A stretch of 64,000 nt of DNA from Solibacillus sp. FSL H8-0538 (GCF_038003525.1 NZ_JBBOPI010000001.1:3626001-3690000); one strand, 5' to 3'. Positions 53,959-63,573 are shown, counted from the stretch's first letter. The notes: a model not told the origin generated them from the sequence alone. Made by a program: numbers and translations.

Positions 53959-53987
53959 TTGCAAAAACATAGTAAAATAGATAACAT
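53959..53987 (+). promoter_or_regulatory. Sigma-A promoter of the HemAT-like gene
   Basis: TTGCAA (53959-53964) and TAACAT (53982-53987) are 17 bases apart on the plus strand, 50 bp before the start codon. No good sigma-D promoter, usual for chemotaxis genes, was found. Confidence 0.55.
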
Positions 53988-54037
53988 ACAATTCAATAAT
54001 ATTACTAATTTGAAACTTGTAAGAAACGAGGAAAACG

Positions 54038-55351
54038 ATGATTACTTGGCTTTCTAAATCTGCAAAAAATGCAAACAAACCGTTTTTTGAAACGACTAAA
54101 TTCATCCGAGAAGTCCATCTTGATGTTTCAAAATATCCTGATTTAAACAAACAGCTCCAATTATTAAAGCTAACAAAAGAGGACTTAGCCATAGTAAAAC
54201 AACTACAACCACATGCAGGTGAACTGATTCCAGTTATGGTTGAACAGTTTTACGCTTCTATTAGTTTAAGTTCTGAGTTAATGACAATTATACAAAATAC
54301 GACGCGCATTGAGAAATTGAAAGTAACTTTACATAAGCATTTAACCGAGATTTTTAATAGTCGCATCGACACTGCGTATATTGAAGAGCGAAAAGTGATT
54401 GCTCGTGTTCATGTACGCATCGGCTTAAAATCAAAATGGTATTTAGCTTCTTTCCAATCCTTAATGACGACCTTTATTGATTTTATTAATACAATAGAAA
54501 TGCCAAAAGAAGACGCAACAAAAGCCATTAATGCTTTTTCTAAATTAATCAACTTTGAACAACAGCTTGTAATCGAAGCTTATGAAAACGAGGAAGAACG
54601 TATCCGTAATGAAGCAGAGGAGCTTAAACACTCGCTTGTACATACGATTCAAAATACCGCGAAGGAATTAAATGCGATTAGCGAAGAAACAAATGCTTCA
54701 CTACAGGAAATCGCTGTACAAACAGATGAAATAGCTACAAGTACTGTACAAGGCTTAAATTTCGTTGCTGAAACAGAATTAAAATCTTCTGTCGGTAAAG
54801 ATCATTTACAAACACAAACAAAGTTAATGACGACTGTTCTAGACCGTGTCGACGTATTAGAAACATCGATGGCTGCTTTACGTGTTTCTTCAAAAAAAAT
54901 CTCAGAAATTGTTGGCCTAGTTACGGGCATTGCTGACCAAACAAACTTGCTTGCACTGAATGCGTCGATCGAAGCAGCTCGTGCTGGAGAGCATGGCAAA
55001 GGCTTTGCTGTCGTTGCCGATGAAGTACGTAAACTTGCAGAGGAAACGAAAAATGCCGTACAAAACGTGTCACATTTAATTAAAGAAACGGAAAACAATA
55101 TTGTGAGTATGGCCGATTCTGTTAATAGTGTAGATACACAGGTGAAAATGAGCGTCGATACCCAACATAGTATAGCCGATTCCTTCAATTCAATTGCGGA
55201 GGCCGTATCTGGAATTAAAGAACAGTACATGAGTACTTCCGAAGATATCCAAACAATTTCAAATGTAATTACTGAATTGACGCAAGCAGCAACGCTCGTA
55301 TCGTCATCATCTGATTCTCTTTTACGCGTTGTCCACGAACTAAATGATTAA
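54038..55351 (+). CDS. hemAT: HemAT-type globin-coupled aerotaxis transducer
   Basis: 437 residues, soluble, without membrane segments. The N-terminal protoglobin sensor (about 40-190) has Tyr in VEQFYASI and the proximal His in [20 protein letters not shown], the HemAT heme pocket. The C-terminal signalling domain (about 220-437) includes the hairpin tip [36 protein letters not shown] (tip core [20 protein letters not shown]). It should pass O2 signals to CheA/CheW. A GAGGAAAACG site precedes the ATG. No other chemotaxis gene is nearby. Confidence 0.92.
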   Translation: MITWLSKSAKNANKPFFETTKFIREVHLDVSKYPDLNKQLQLLKLTKEDLAIVKQLQPHAGELIPVMVEQFYASISLSSELMTIIQNTTRIEKLKVTLHKHLTEIFNSRIDTAYIEERKVIARVHVRIGLKSKWYLASFQSLMTTFIDFINTIEMPKEDATKAINAFSKLINFEQQLVIEAYENEEERIRNEAEELKHSLVHTIQNTAKELNAISEETNASLQEIAVQTDEIATSTVQGLNFVAETELKSSVGKDHLQTQTKLMTTVLDRVDVLETSMAALRVSSKKISEIVGLVTGIADQTNLLALNASIEAARAGEHGKGFAVVADEVRKLAEETKNAVQNVSHLIKETENNIVSMADSVNSVDTQVKMSVDTQHSIADSFNSIAEAVSGIKEQYMSTSEDIQTISNVITELTQAATLVSSSSDSLLRVVHELND

Positions 55352-55380
55352 TAAGAAAAGCGTATTCGCGCCAGCTAACA

Positions 55381-55512
55381 CTAGTATTGGAATTTTTTCC
55401 TGATCGAAAGGCGGTAGCCGTTAGCAACAAAAACGACACGTCCTTTGTCCAATTTAACTAACGTCGTGTTAGCCTCATGCACTTTATAAGCGACACGAAT
55501 ACCTCGCCCCAT
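55381..55512 (-). CDS. Small open frame of 43 codons, possibly a gene remnant
   Basis: A minus-strand ATG at 55510-55512 opens a 43-residue frame, MGRGIRVAYKVHEANTTLVK to a TAG at 55381-55383. The composition (alternating hydrophobic and charged residues, VVFVANGYRLSIRKKF) looks protein-like and codon use is normal. There is no ribosome binding site, and it starts right after the thioesterase terminator. I could not assign a family; it may be the end of a lost gene. Confidence 0.25.
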   Translation of the reverse strand: MGRGIRVAYKVHEANTTLVKLDKGRVVFVANGYRLSIRKKFQY

Positions 55513-55517
55513 CTAAT

Positions 55518-55556
55518 AAAAGCTGAGGCTGTGCAAATCGCACAGCTTCAGCTTTT
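55518..55556. terminator. Bidirectional terminator between hemAT and the thioesterase gene
   Basis: AAAAGCTGA-G-GCTGTGC pairs with GCACAGC-T-TCAGCTTTT, giving a long stem with T/A-runs on both ends. It overlaps the last codons and stop of the thioesterase gene. Confidence 0.85.
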
Positions 55557-56036
55557 TCTCTTCTGCATTAATACCCGTTTCGCTTTACGATGATCTCGGC
55601 GTAAAGGGCCTGTTTCAAATAGACGTCGCTCTTCATCTGTTTCTGGAAAAACTTCTGGGACTGCTGACGGCTTACCTTCATCATTCACTGCGACCATTGT
55701 GACGAAAGATTCCGTCGTCAAGCGCTTCTCTCCCGTTTTTAAATTACGTGATAAGACATGGACATATACTTCCATTGATGTACGACCTGTACTCGTCACG
55801 AGTGCTTCAAACTCTAAGACATCTCCAGCATGCGCGGGTGAAACGAAATCTACCGAATCAATCGATGCCGTCACCACTTCACTTTGAGCATGCTTCATTG
55901 CTGCAATTGCAGCAATTTCATCAATGTAGGCTAACACCTTTCCTCCAAAAATCGTGTTATGATGATTTGTATCGGGTGGTAACACTAATCGTGTTTGTAT
56001 CGTACGTGACTGACCCATTGGCACTGCATTCCCCAT
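55548..56036 (-). CDS. Hotdog-fold acyl-CoA thioesterase (YkhA-like)
   Basis: 162 residues from the ATG at 56034-56036 (MGNAVPMGQSRTIQTRLVLP); a GTG nine bases upstream overlaps the AAGGGGTG site. The hotdog signature NTIFGGKVLAYIDEIAAIAA holds the catalytic Asp region, and TASIDSVDFVSPA follows. It resembles B. subtilis YkhA and the cytosolic BFIT/BACH type, hydrolysing acyl-CoA to free acid. The acyl-chain preference cannot be read from the sequence. Confidence 0.88.
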   Translation of the reverse strand: MGNAVPMGQSRTIQTRLVLPPDTNHHNTIFGGKVLAYIDEIAAIAAMKHAQSEVVTASIDSVDFVSPAHAGDVLEFEALVTSTGRTSMEVYVHVLSRNLKTGEKRLTTESFVTMVAVNDEGKPSAVPEVFPETDEERRLFETGPLRRDHRKAKRVLMQKRKS

Positions 56037-56122
56037 GTAAGACACCCCTTAATTACTATTTATCTCCCTTATGTTACAAGTGAGTCTACTGAAATACAAT
56101 TGTTTTGCTAAATAATAATCCA

Positions 56123-57550
56123 CTAAAAATTGGTTTTAATCGTAATAAATTTTAACTCGGTCATTTCTTCTACTGCATACTGAATGCCTTCACGTCCGTA
56201 ACCACTCATTTTCACGCCACCATAAGGCATATTATCCACGCGGAATGTTGGAATATCATTAATTATAATCGCACCCGCCTCCAGTTCGTCTGCCGCGCGC
56301 ATTGCATCTGTTAGTACATTCGTGTAAATTCCCGCATTTAAGCCCAGTTTCGAGTCATTTACAAGTCGAATTGCCTCGTCTAATGTTTCATATGGAACAA
56401 TTGATACGATTGGCGCGAATGTTTCCTCACACACTATTTTCATATCCGGCTGCACATTTGTCATTACAGTTGGTGTACAAATACGGTTTGTAAACTCGGC
56501 TCCAGTTGCCACAACCGCACCTTGCATTTTTGCTTCTTCTATCCATTTTTTAATACGGGCTACTTCGTCTAGGTTAATCATCACGCTCACGTCTGTGTTT
56601 TTATCAAGTGGATCGCCGATTTTTAACTTCTTTGTCTCTTCAACAAAGGCTTGTGTAAATTCATCACAAATCGAACTGTGCACATAAATTCGTTGCAGTG
56701 AAATACAAACTTGACCCGCAAAACCGAATGCGCCACCGACACAGCGCTTCACAATTTTTTCAAGCGGCGTAGATGGCTCCACAATGACAGCTGCATTTGA
56801 ACCAAGCTCTAGGGTAATTTTTCGTAAGCCAATTTTTTCTTTTAGCTTTAAACCAACCGCACCGCTCCCGGTAAATGTCACTTTTTTTACATGTTTATGC
56901 GTTATGAGCGTATCACTTAACTCTCTCCCACCACCTGTGACGATTTGTAGTACACCGTCTGGTAAGCCTGCTTCTTTAAAAATTTCGGCCATCACAATTG
57001 AACTAAGTGGCGTTTGTGTAGCAGGCTTTAATACAACCGTATTACCTGCCGCAAATGCGGGTCCTAGCTTATGCGCCACTAAATTAAACGGAAAATTAAA
57101 CGGAGAAATTGCGGATACGACACCGAGCGGAATCCGTTTTGTGTAGCCAATACGGTCCGTTACACCTGGTGCTGCATCTAACGGGATTGTTTCACCCGTC
57201 GACTGCTTCGCGGCTTCTGCTGCAAATTGATACGTCGCTATGGTACGGTCAATTTCTGCAAGTCCTGCTGACAGCGGTTTCCCTGCTTCCATCGCTATAA
57301 TTTCTGCAAATTCATCTTTACGGCCGCGCATAATGTCGACTACTTTATATAAAATCTCTGCACGTTCATACGCAGTTGTTTTTTTGAATAATTGGAATGC
57401 TTCATGTGCTCCTTCAATTGCTCGTTCGACATCAGTAGGTGTTGCCTTCGCTACTTTTGCAATGACTTCACCCGTATATGGCGCTGTTAATTCATAGCTC
57501 TCCGCCGTGTTTTCCCAATGCCCATTAATCCAAAGCTTTGTTTCTTTCAT
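56123..57550 (-). CDS. NAD(P)-dependent aldehyde dehydrogenase, substrate unknown
   Basis: 475 residues from the ATG at 57548-57550 (MKETKLWINGHWENTAESYE), with GGAGG 8 bases upstream. SPFNFPFNLVAHK, the catalytic Glu in TLELGSNAAVIV and the catalytic Cys in FAGQVCISLQRIYV are present. The LELGSN variant and the overall form resemble lactaldehyde/sulfolactaldehyde-type and GapN-like dehydrogenases, but I would not name a substrate. The gap 57551-57857 contains the DUF779 gene terminator and no other feature I can support. Confidence 0.85.
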   Translation of the reverse strand: MKETKLWINGHWENTAESYELTAPYTGEVIAKVAKATPTDVERAIEGAHEAFQLFKKTTAYERAEILYKVVDIMRGRKDEFAEIIAMEAGKPLSAGLAEIDRTIATYQFAAEAAKQSTGETIPLDAAPGVTDRIGYTKRIPLGVVSAISPFNFPFNLVAHKLGPAFAAGNTVVLKPATQTPLSSIVMAEIFKEAGLPDGVLQIVTGGGRELSDTLITHKHVKKVTFTGSGAVGLKLKEKIGLRKITLELGSNAAVIVEPSTPLEKIVKRCVGGAFGFAGQVCISLQRIYVHSSICDEFTQAFVEETKKLKIGDPLDKNTDVSVMINLDEVARIKKWIEEAKMQGAVVATGAEFTNRICTPTVMTNVQPDMKIVCEETFAPIVSIVPYETLDEAIRLVNDSKLGLNAGIYTNVLTDAMRAADELEAGAIIINDIPTFRVDNMPYGGVKMSGYGREGIQYAVEEMTELKFITIKTNF

Positions 57551-57812
57551 GTGAAATGCCTCCATTTATATTTGTCTTCTATTCCTTCTATTGTGTAGCC
57601 TTAAGTTAGCTGAAAAAGTATCCTATAAAATTATCTACTATACCCAAACCTATTTTTAGTAGATCTTGTAGACCTAAATCCGACATGTTTAGTGCTTGTG
57701 TTCAATTAGTGACCTGCATAAAATTTTGAATAATTCATGGATTCCCTTTTTTCACTCACCCTCCCCGTTTATTCGATTATACGCCTCATTTGTTTCAGTG
57801 TGAAAAAAGTAA

Positions 57813-57852
57813 AAGCTGTGCCAATGTGGAATTCCCACTTTTGACACAGCTT
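57813..57852 (-). terminator. Intrinsic terminator of the aldehyde dehydrogenase-DUF779 unit
   Basis: AAGCTGTG pairs with CACAGCTT, with an inner GTGG/CCCAC pairing around AATT. It is followed by TTTTACTTTTTT on the minus strand. It starts 5 bp after the DUF779 stop. Confidence 0.75.
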
Positions 57853-57857
57853 CTAAA

Positions 57858-58211
57858 TTAATTTAATTCAACTAGCTCTTCTTTGTTAAAAGCACGGGAG
57901 CGAGATAAAAAGCGTTTCCCTTCCACACCTTCTAAGGAGAACATGCCTCCACGGCCATCGACGACATCGATAATAATTTGTGTATGCTTCCAATAATCAA
58001 ACTGATTTTTGTGCATGTAAAATGGGCTATCACCAATTTCACCGAGTAACACGTCCTGATTACCAAGCAGCAAATCGCCGTCCGGATAACACATAGGTGA
58101 GGAGCCATCACAGCAGCCGCCTGATTGATGAAACATCACAGGGCCGTGGCGTTCACGCAGTAGCACAATTAGCTCAAGTGCAGCATCTGTAGCGATGACT
58201 CGCTGAACCAT
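57858..58211 (-). CDS. DUF779 protein, partner of the aldehyde dehydrogenase
   Basis: 117 residues with the cysteine-rich stretch HQSGGCCDGSSPMCYPDGD (about 28-46) and a FDYWKHTQIIIDVVDGRGGM segment, typical of DUF779. The family is almost always found next to AcoD/ExaC-type aldehyde dehydrogenases, as here (21 bp downstream). Its role is not known; the cysteines suggest metal or redox chemistry. Confidence 0.88.
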   Translation of the reverse strand: MVQRVIATDAALELIVLLRERHGPVMFHQSGGCCDGSSPMCYPDGDLLLGNQDVLLGEIGDSPFYMHKNQFDYWKHTQIIIDVVDGRGGMFSLEGVEGKRFLSRSRAFNKEELVELN

Positions 58212-58232
58212 CTACCTGCACCTCCTCTCATC

Positions 58233-59780
58233 TTAGAAGAAACCTAGTTTGTTTTCATCATAGCTCACAAGTAGATTTTTCGTTTGCTGATAATGACTTA
58301 ACATCATTTTATGATTTTCACGTCCAACACCTGACATTTTATATCCGCCAAATGCAGCATGTGCTGGGTATGCATGGTAGCAGTTCGTCCACACGCGTCC
58401 TGCTTGAATACCCCGACCAAAGCGGTACGCCGTATTCATATCGCGCGTCCATACACCTGCACCTAAGCCATATAATGTATCATTCGCGATTTCAAGCGCT
58501 TCTTCTTTCGTTTTGAAGGTTGTGACAGCCACAACCGGTCCGAAAATTTCTTCTTGGAAAATACGCATTTTATTATGGCCTTTGAAAACAGTTGGCTTAA
58601 TGTAGTAGCCATCTGCTAAGTCCCCTTGAAGTTGATTGCGATCGCCGCCTGTTAAGCATTCAGCGCCTTCTTGCTTACCAATTTCTATATACGATAATAT
58701 TTTTTCCATCTGCTCTGTTGATGCTTGTGCACCCATCATTGTACTCGGATTTAGTGGATTGCCTGTTTGAATAGCTTCAACGCGTTGTAACACACGCTCC
58801 ATAAACTTGTCATAAATCGATTCTTGAATTAATGCACGGGACGGACATGTACATACTTCACCCTGATTTAGTGCGAAAAGTACAAAACCTTCAACCGCTT
58901 TATCTAAGAACGCATCGTCTGCTTCAAAAATATCCTCAAAGAAGATATTCGGTGATTTCCCACCAAGCTCGAGCGTTGCTGGAATTAAATTTTGTGATGC
59001 ATATTGCATAATAAGACGACCAGTTGTTGTTTCACCTGTAAACGCAATTTTGCCAATGCGTGGATTTGACGCAAGTGGCTTTCCTGCTTCTAAACCAAAC
59101 CCATTTACAATATTTAATACGCCTGGTGGTAATAAATCTTCAATTAACTCAGCGAGCACCAAAATCGATACAGGTGTTTGCTCTGCTGGTTTTAGCACAA
59201 CACAGTTTCCTGCTGCTAATGCTGGTGCAAGCTTCCAAACTGCCATTAGTAATGGGAAATTCCAAGGAATAATTTGTCCAACAACACCGATTGGCTCGTG
59301 GAAATGATACGCTACTGTGTTATCATCCACTTGGCTTAAACCGCCCTCTTGTGCTCGTAATGCACCTGCAAAATAACGGAAATGATCAATAGCAAGTGGC
59401 AAGTCCGCATTTAATGTTTCTCGAACAGCTTTCCCATTATCCCAAGTTTCAGCTACAGCCAACACTTCAAGGTTTTGCTCAATACGGTCCGCAATCTTCA
59501 GTAAAATATTACTGCGCTCTGTTACAGAAGTTTTACCCCAAGCATCTTTTGCCGCATGCGCTGCATCTAATGCAAGTTCAATATCTTCTTCAGTTGAGCG
59601 GGCTGCCTGTGTAAAGACTTTACCTGTTACTGGTGTGACATTGTCAAAGTACTGACCATTCGTCGGTGGTGTCCATTTACCCCCAATGAAGTTGTCGTAA
59701 CGCGCTTTAAAATTGACAATTGCCCCAGCTGTGTTCGGATTTGCATATGCCCCTGTTGAGTTTAGAACTGCTTCTGTCAT
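58233..59780 (-). CDS. AcoD/ExaC-type aldehyde dehydrogenase
   Basis: 515 residues from the ATG at 59778-59780 ([20 protein letters not shown]), with AAAGGGGAG upstream. [20 protein letters not shown], catalytic Glu in [12 protein letters not shown] and catalytic Cys in [14 protein letters not shown] are intact. The family oxidises acetaldehyde and related aldehydes with NAD. It forms a unit with the DUF779 gene. The promoter must lie in 59781-60032, which is A/T rich; I found no convincing sigma-A or sigma-54 boxes for it. Confidence 0.92.
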   Translation of the reverse strand: MTEAVLNSTGAYANPNTAGAIVNFKARYDNFIGGKWTPPTNGQYFDNVTPVTGKVFTQAARSTEEDIELALDAAHAAKDAWGKTSVTERSNILLKIADRIEQNLEVLAVAETWDNGKAVRETLNADLPLAIDHFRYFAGALRAQEGGLSQVDDNTVAYHFHEPIGVVGQIIPWNFPLLMAVWKLAPALAAGNCVVLKPAEQTPVSILVLAELIEDLLPPGVLNIVNGFGLEAGKPLASNPRIGKIAFTGETTTGRLIMQYASQNLIPATLELGGKSPNIFFEDIFEADDAFLDKAVEGFVLFALNQGEVCTCPSRALIQESIYDKFMERVLQRVEAIQTGNPLNPSTMMGAQASTEQMEKILSYIEIGKQEGAECLTGGDRNQLQGDLADGYYIKPTVFKGHNKMRIFQEEIFGPVVAVTTFKTKEEALEIANDTLYGLGAGVWTRDMNTAYRFGRGIQAGRVWTNCYHAYPAHAAFGGYKMSGVGRENHKMMLSHYQQTKNLLVSYDENKLGFF

Positions 59781-60032
59781 TGAAAATTCTCCCCTTTGCA
59801 CAAAATAGTTTGTCCATACCTTCTAACAAGGCTGCGTGAAAACTCAGGCTGAAAAACTTTCTATCTGTAAAAAGGTACCTTCTATTAATATATTGACAGA
59901 AAACCCATTTTATTTCAATTAATAACCTTCAATTTTCCGAATTTACTGTTTTATTTTTTCTGCTATACTTGGTACGTATGTTTTATACAACAATATTACT
60001 TAAAAATAGAATTTATTGGGGGATATTAGTAC

Positions 60033-61235
60033 GTGAGGAATTTGTTTTTAGTCGTGGTAGCATTGATAGGATTGATTACTATGTCAAATAATGAACGGGT
60101 ATTGGCAGCTACACCCGTAATCACAATGACAGATGATACAACAGCACGGTTCACCCTTCAAAATGGACAACCCGTGAAATATATTACGCTCTCAAAAGGG
60201 CAGCACTTTGCCGCAACGAAATCAGATGGTTCGTGGTCCATTAAAGTCGGAAGCGGAATGGTAACTGTAGAAGACCGCCTCGTAACACCATCGAAGAAAA
60301 AAATTTCATTTGCTTCTTTAAAAAACAAAATTGAACTCAATACAAATACATTCGCACCTATCTATGCCGCACATGCTAAGAAGGGCAAACCAATTGCGAC
60401 CATAGCCAAAAATATGCGTATTAGCTCAAATGGATTAAAAGGACAGTTTTATGAAGTAGTTATCGGGGGGCGTACCGGTTATATTCACTGTAATGATGTG
60501 AGTGCCGATACAGGCGTACCCGTTTTAATTTATCACCACTTCGTAAAAAATCAGGCAAACTCCGTCTATAAAGATAGCTCATCTGTATATGACATTGATC
60601 TTTTCGACCAGCAAATGAATTATTTACAGAAAAACGGATTTTCCACTATTACACTAAAGGATTTAGATTTATGGATGCAGCGCAAACAGGCATTACCTTC
60701 TAAGGCGGTTGTCTTGACGTTTGATGATGCCAATCTTTCTGTCGAAAAACTTGTTTATCCAATCTTAAAACGCAATAATATGGTCGCGACGACATTTATC
60801 ATTGGTGATCGTGTAACGAATAACACTCCTGAATTTAATATGGAGACAGTTCAATTTGCAGGATACGCAGAACTAGCAGGCATAACGGATATTTTTGATT
60901 TGGAGTACCATACTTATGGGCTTCACGTCTTTAATTCCCTCACAGGAAAAAGCGGTCTACAATACGCTTCGGCTAATGCACTAAAATATGACTTCATCAA
61001 CGCCAAAGAGGTGCTGTTAAAGGCAGACCCAACAGCCGTTCCGAGTTATTTTGCCTATCCGTACGGCAAGTATATCAAAGCGAATGAAGCTGTGCTTATT
61101 CAAAGTGGGATTTCTTTAGCCTTTTTAAATAAAGGCGGAAAAGCGGAAATTTCAAGCCCGCGCCTCTATATCCCGCGCATACCAGTTCAAGGTCATATGA
61201 CGGTGAAACAATTTGCAAAAGCCATTCGTAATTAA
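60033..61235 (+). CDS. Secreted polysaccharide deacetylase with N-terminal SH3-like region (GTG start)
   Basis: 400 residues from GTG, with GGGGGAT 8 bases upstream. A signal peptide (about 1-26, ending LAA) is followed by an SH3-like beta region (about 95-160, GQFYEVVIGGRTGYIH) and a NodB domain (about 165-400). The NodB metal motif is present as TFDDA (usually TFDDG) and as HTYGLH, matching H-S/T-x3-H. It probably deacetylates a cell-wall or biofilm glycan. A TATACT -10-like box is at 59964-59969. Confidence 0.85.
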   Translation: MRNLFLVVVALIGLITMSNNERVLAATPVITMTDDTTARFTLQNGQPVKYITLSKGQHFAATKSDGSWSIKVGSGMVTVEDRLVTPSKKKISFASLKNKIELNTNTFAPIYAAHAKKGKPIATIAKNMRISSNGLKGQFYEVVIGGRTGYIHCNDVSADTGVPVLIYHHFVKNQANSVYKDSSSVYDIDLFDQQMNYLQKNGFSTITLKDLDLWMQRKQALPSKAVVLTFDDANLSVEKLVYPILKRNNMVATTFIIGDRVTNNTPEFNMETVQFAGYAELAGITDIFDLEYHTYGLHVFNSLTGKSGLQYASANALKYDFINAKEVLLKADPTAVPSYFAYPYGKYIKANEAVLIQSGISLAFLNKGGKAEISSPRLYIPRIPVQGHMTVKQFAKAIRN

Positions 61236-61306
61236 TTACTTCGTTACAGTCCAATTTATTTGGCTATATTGTATACTGAAGATATTCTAACTGTAGGTGA
61301 AAAAAT

Positions 61307-62011
61307 ATGCGTATAAATAAATTTTTAAGTGAAACAGGCATCGTGTCTCGTCGTGGTGCAGATAAATGGGTAGAAGAAGGTCGCGTAACAATAAACGGCG
61401 TACTCGCAACAGTCGGCAGCCAAGTCGAAACGGGGGATGATGTACATGTGGACGGCAAGCCCGTTCAAAAAGAAGAACAGCTTGTCTATATTGTCTTAAA
61501 TAAACCCGTCGGCATTACAAGTACAACTGAAAAACACATTAAAGGGAATGTTGTTGATTTCATCGGGCATCCTTTGCGAGTTTTTCATATCGGACGTCTG
61601 GATAAAGATTCAGAGGGATTACTCCTTTTGACAAATGATGGAGATATCGTAAATGAAATTTTGCGTGCCGAAAACCATCATGAAAAAGAATATGTCGTGC
61701 AAGTCGATCAGCCGATTACAGAGGACTTCCTTCTCGATATGGCTTCAGGTGTTGAAATTTTAGATACCAAAACTCTTCCTTGCCGTGTGGAGAAAATATC
61801 TTCACATGTATTTAAAATCATTTTAGAGCAGGGACTCAATCGTCAAATACGTAGAATGTGTTCCGCGCTTGGCTATTCAGTCAAACGTCTGCAACGTATC
61901 CGCATTATGAATATCCATATTGGGAATTTAAAAGTGGGACAGTGGCGTGATTTAACAGCTAAAGAACGCACAGATCTATTCAAACTACTAAACTACACAC
62001 CAAAACACTAA
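61307..62011 (+). CDS. RluF/RsuA-family pseudouridine synthase
   Basis: 234 residues. An S4 RNA-binding domain (1-60) is followed by the catalytic domain with HIGRLDKDSEGLLLLTNDGD, which holds the catalytic Asp, and GLNRQIRRMCSALGY. The GLNRQIRRMC form suggests the RluF type, which modifies 23S rRNA U2604. A GGTGAAAAAAT site precedes the ATG. Confidence 0.9.
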   Translation: MRINKFLSETGIVSRRGADKWVEEGRVTINGVLATVGSQVETGDDVHVDGKPVQKEEQLVYIVLNKPVGITSTTEKHIKGNVVDFIGHPLRVFHIGRLDKDSEGLLLLTNDGDIVNEILRAENHHEKEYVVQVDQPITEDFLLDMASGVEILDTKTLPCRVEKISSHVFKIILEQGLNRQIRRMCSALGYSVKRLQRIRIMNIHIGNLKVGQWRDLTAKERTDLFKLLNYTPKH

Positions 62012-62072
62012 AATCCGCAGACTGTTCGTATTGTTTGGAGGCATGCGTACAGTTTTACTAGGGGGAACTTCC

Positions 62073-62792
62073 ATGCTTTCCATTCATCCAACAGAGCATT
62101 TAACTGGTGCTCGTATTAGTGGTGACTTTTGGGATATCGACGAATTAGTAAATGCCATTTACCATGTCATCGGGGATGAAAATCGCTACTATGATTACCA
62201 AGGTTCACGCAATCGCCTACTCAGTATTTGCTTGGATTTACGCCATGCCACACAAGGTGAGCGTCAAATTGAATTCGTAACAAATGGTATACATAAGGGG
62301 ATTTCACGCAAGCAGCAGCTTTTATTGCCAGAGAAAAATGTGTATTTTGCTGTAGAGATTTTAATGCCTGAGCTTATTTTTTGCGCACTGGCATTAAATG
62401 ATTTCATTACGCTTCATAAAGAAATCATTGATGATTCAGAGTGGAATGAACAGATCGCAACAATTCGTAAATTCCAAGCACAAATTGCTGAATGTTTAGA
62501 GGGATTAATGGAAAGGGAGCATTACCTCGTCTTTTTCACGACACTTCATGCGAAATCACCCTTCTACTTCCGCTATGCCACGCAATATGTGGACGTGTTG
62601 AATCTAGAGTATTTATCTCTTTCCAAAGAAGAGCGCTCCCAGCACTTAACCGCCTTTGCGTTACGGTTACTGATGGAGGACGAGCCTTACAATGCACTCA
62701 AAAATCAGTTACTTGAAGCAACGAGTACTTCGAAACTTCCGCTGCACGAAATTCAACTACTATTAAAATACCCAGAAGAAATAGTCTGGTAA
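62073..62792 (+). CDS. DUF6904-like protein, unknown function
   Basis: 239 residues from the ATG at 62073 (MLSIHPTEHLTGARISGDFW), with AGGGGGA upstream; 14 earlier in-frame codons are excluded. The N-terminal TEHLTGARISGDFWDIDELV and SRNRLLSICLDLRHATQGER segments resemble the DUF6904 family. No catalytic motif, signal peptide or membrane segment is visible. It follows the RluF-like gene by 61 bp and may be co-transcribed. Confidence 0.7.
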   Translation: MLSIHPTEHLTGARISGDFWDIDELVNAIYHVIGDENRYYDYQGSRNRLLSICLDLRHATQGERQIEFVTNGIHKGISRKQQLLLPEKNVYFAVEILMPELIFCALALNDFITLHKEIIDDSEWNEQIATIRKFQAQIAECLEGLMEREHYLVFFTTLHAKSPFYFRYATQYVDVLNLEYLSLSKEERSQHLTAFALRLLMEDEPYNALKNQLLEATSTSKLPLHEIQLLLKYPEEIVW

Positions 62793-62794
62793 AA

Positions 62795-62839
62795 AAACGA
62801 CACTGAACAAAGGGGTATCCCTCCTGTTTAGTGTCGTTT
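62795..62839. terminator. Bidirectional terminator between converging genes
   Basis: AAACGACACTGAACA (62795-62809) pairs with TGTTTAGTGTCGTTT (62825-62839), 13 of 15 positions or better, with runs of A and T on each side. It ends both the DUF6904-like gene and the convergent cupin gene. Confidence 0.9.
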
Positions 62840-62842
62840 CCT

Positions 62843-63340
62843 TTAATCTAGCGTTTCATAGGCCATCTTACAAATAACTGCTTCATGCTGCGGATACTTT
62901 TCAAGTAACTCTGTTTGTGTGAAAAGTTCAAAATCAGCAAAATCAAAACCCGGTGCAACCATACAACCAACGAGGCTAAATGTATCCTGCTCCTCTACAG
63001 AAGAACCAAAAATCGCCTGCTTTGGAACAAGAACTTGTGGCACTTCTCCGGCTTCAATATTTAATCCAAGCTTTTTCGCCTCATAGTGCCCATCCGCATG
63101 AATAATATGAACCGTTAGCGCGCTACCACCATGATAATACCAAAGCTCATCCGACTGCAACCGGTGTAAATGTGAAATATCATTAGATCCGAGTAAAAAA
63201 TAGATACTCGTAAACAACGGACGTTCACCTTGCGCGCAAGTAAGCTGCTCATCTGCACGGAATGTCGATTTAAAATAGCCACCTTCCGGATGTGCTTCCA
63301 TTTGTAATTTTTCAATAAAATATTGTGCTGTAAACTCCAT
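62843..63340 (-). CDS. DUF985 cupin-fold protein
   Basis: 165 residues from the ATG at 63338-63340 (MEFTAQYFIEKLQMEAHPEG); a TTG one codon earlier fits the GGGGG site slightly better and is possible. EGGYFKSTFRADEQL, SIYFLLGSNDISHLHRLQSD and ELWYYHGGSALTVHII are the DUF985/cupin_5 hallmarks, with His and Glu metal-ligand candidates. The substrate is unknown. Repeat copy D lies upstream. Confidence 0.85.
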   Translation of the reverse strand: MEFTAQYFIEKLQMEAHPEGGYFKSTFRADEQLTCAQGERPLFTSIYFLLGSNDISHLHRLQSDELWYYHGGSALTVHIIHADGHYEAKKLGLNIEAGEVPQVLVPKQAIFGSSVEEQDTFSLVGCMVAPGFDFADFELFTQTELLEKYPQHEAVICKMAYETLD

Positions 63341-63451
63341 CAAATTATTTTCCCCCAAAACTTTAACATATAAGATAAGCACACCCTCCAAAATAAAGTG
63401 ATATGATGTTCTTATTTACTTGAATATCCCCAAATTATACTCCTTTCTTTT

Positions 63452-63532
63452 AGAAAGACACAACTCGCCCAAAATAGGGCGAGTTGATGTCCTTACTTAT
63501 GTGGTTAAGAAAGTTAAACTTTCTTAACCACC
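63452..63532 (+). repeat. Two-hairpin intergenic repeat, copy D (best conserved)
   Basis: It begins AGAAAGACACAACTCGCCC. Stem-loop 1 is a perfect 9-bp AACTCGCCC/GGGCGAGTT. A linker TGATGTCCTTACTTATG follows. Stem-loop 2 is TGGTTAAGAAAGTT/AAACTTTCTTAACCA. It ends in an A-run that is the complement of the U-tract of the LivF-like gene terminator. It serves as the reference for copies A, B and C. Confidence 0.88.
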
Positions 63533-63539
63533 AAAAAAA

Positions 63540-63573
63540 GGAATTGCCCCTCGAAAAATCGAGAGCCAATTCC
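63540..63573 (-). terminator. Intrinsic terminator of the LivF-like gene
   Basis: GGAATTG..CTCGA pairs with TCGAG..CAATTCC, followed by TTTTTTT on the minus strand (complement of 63533-63539). It lies just after the stop codon. Confidence 0.88.
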
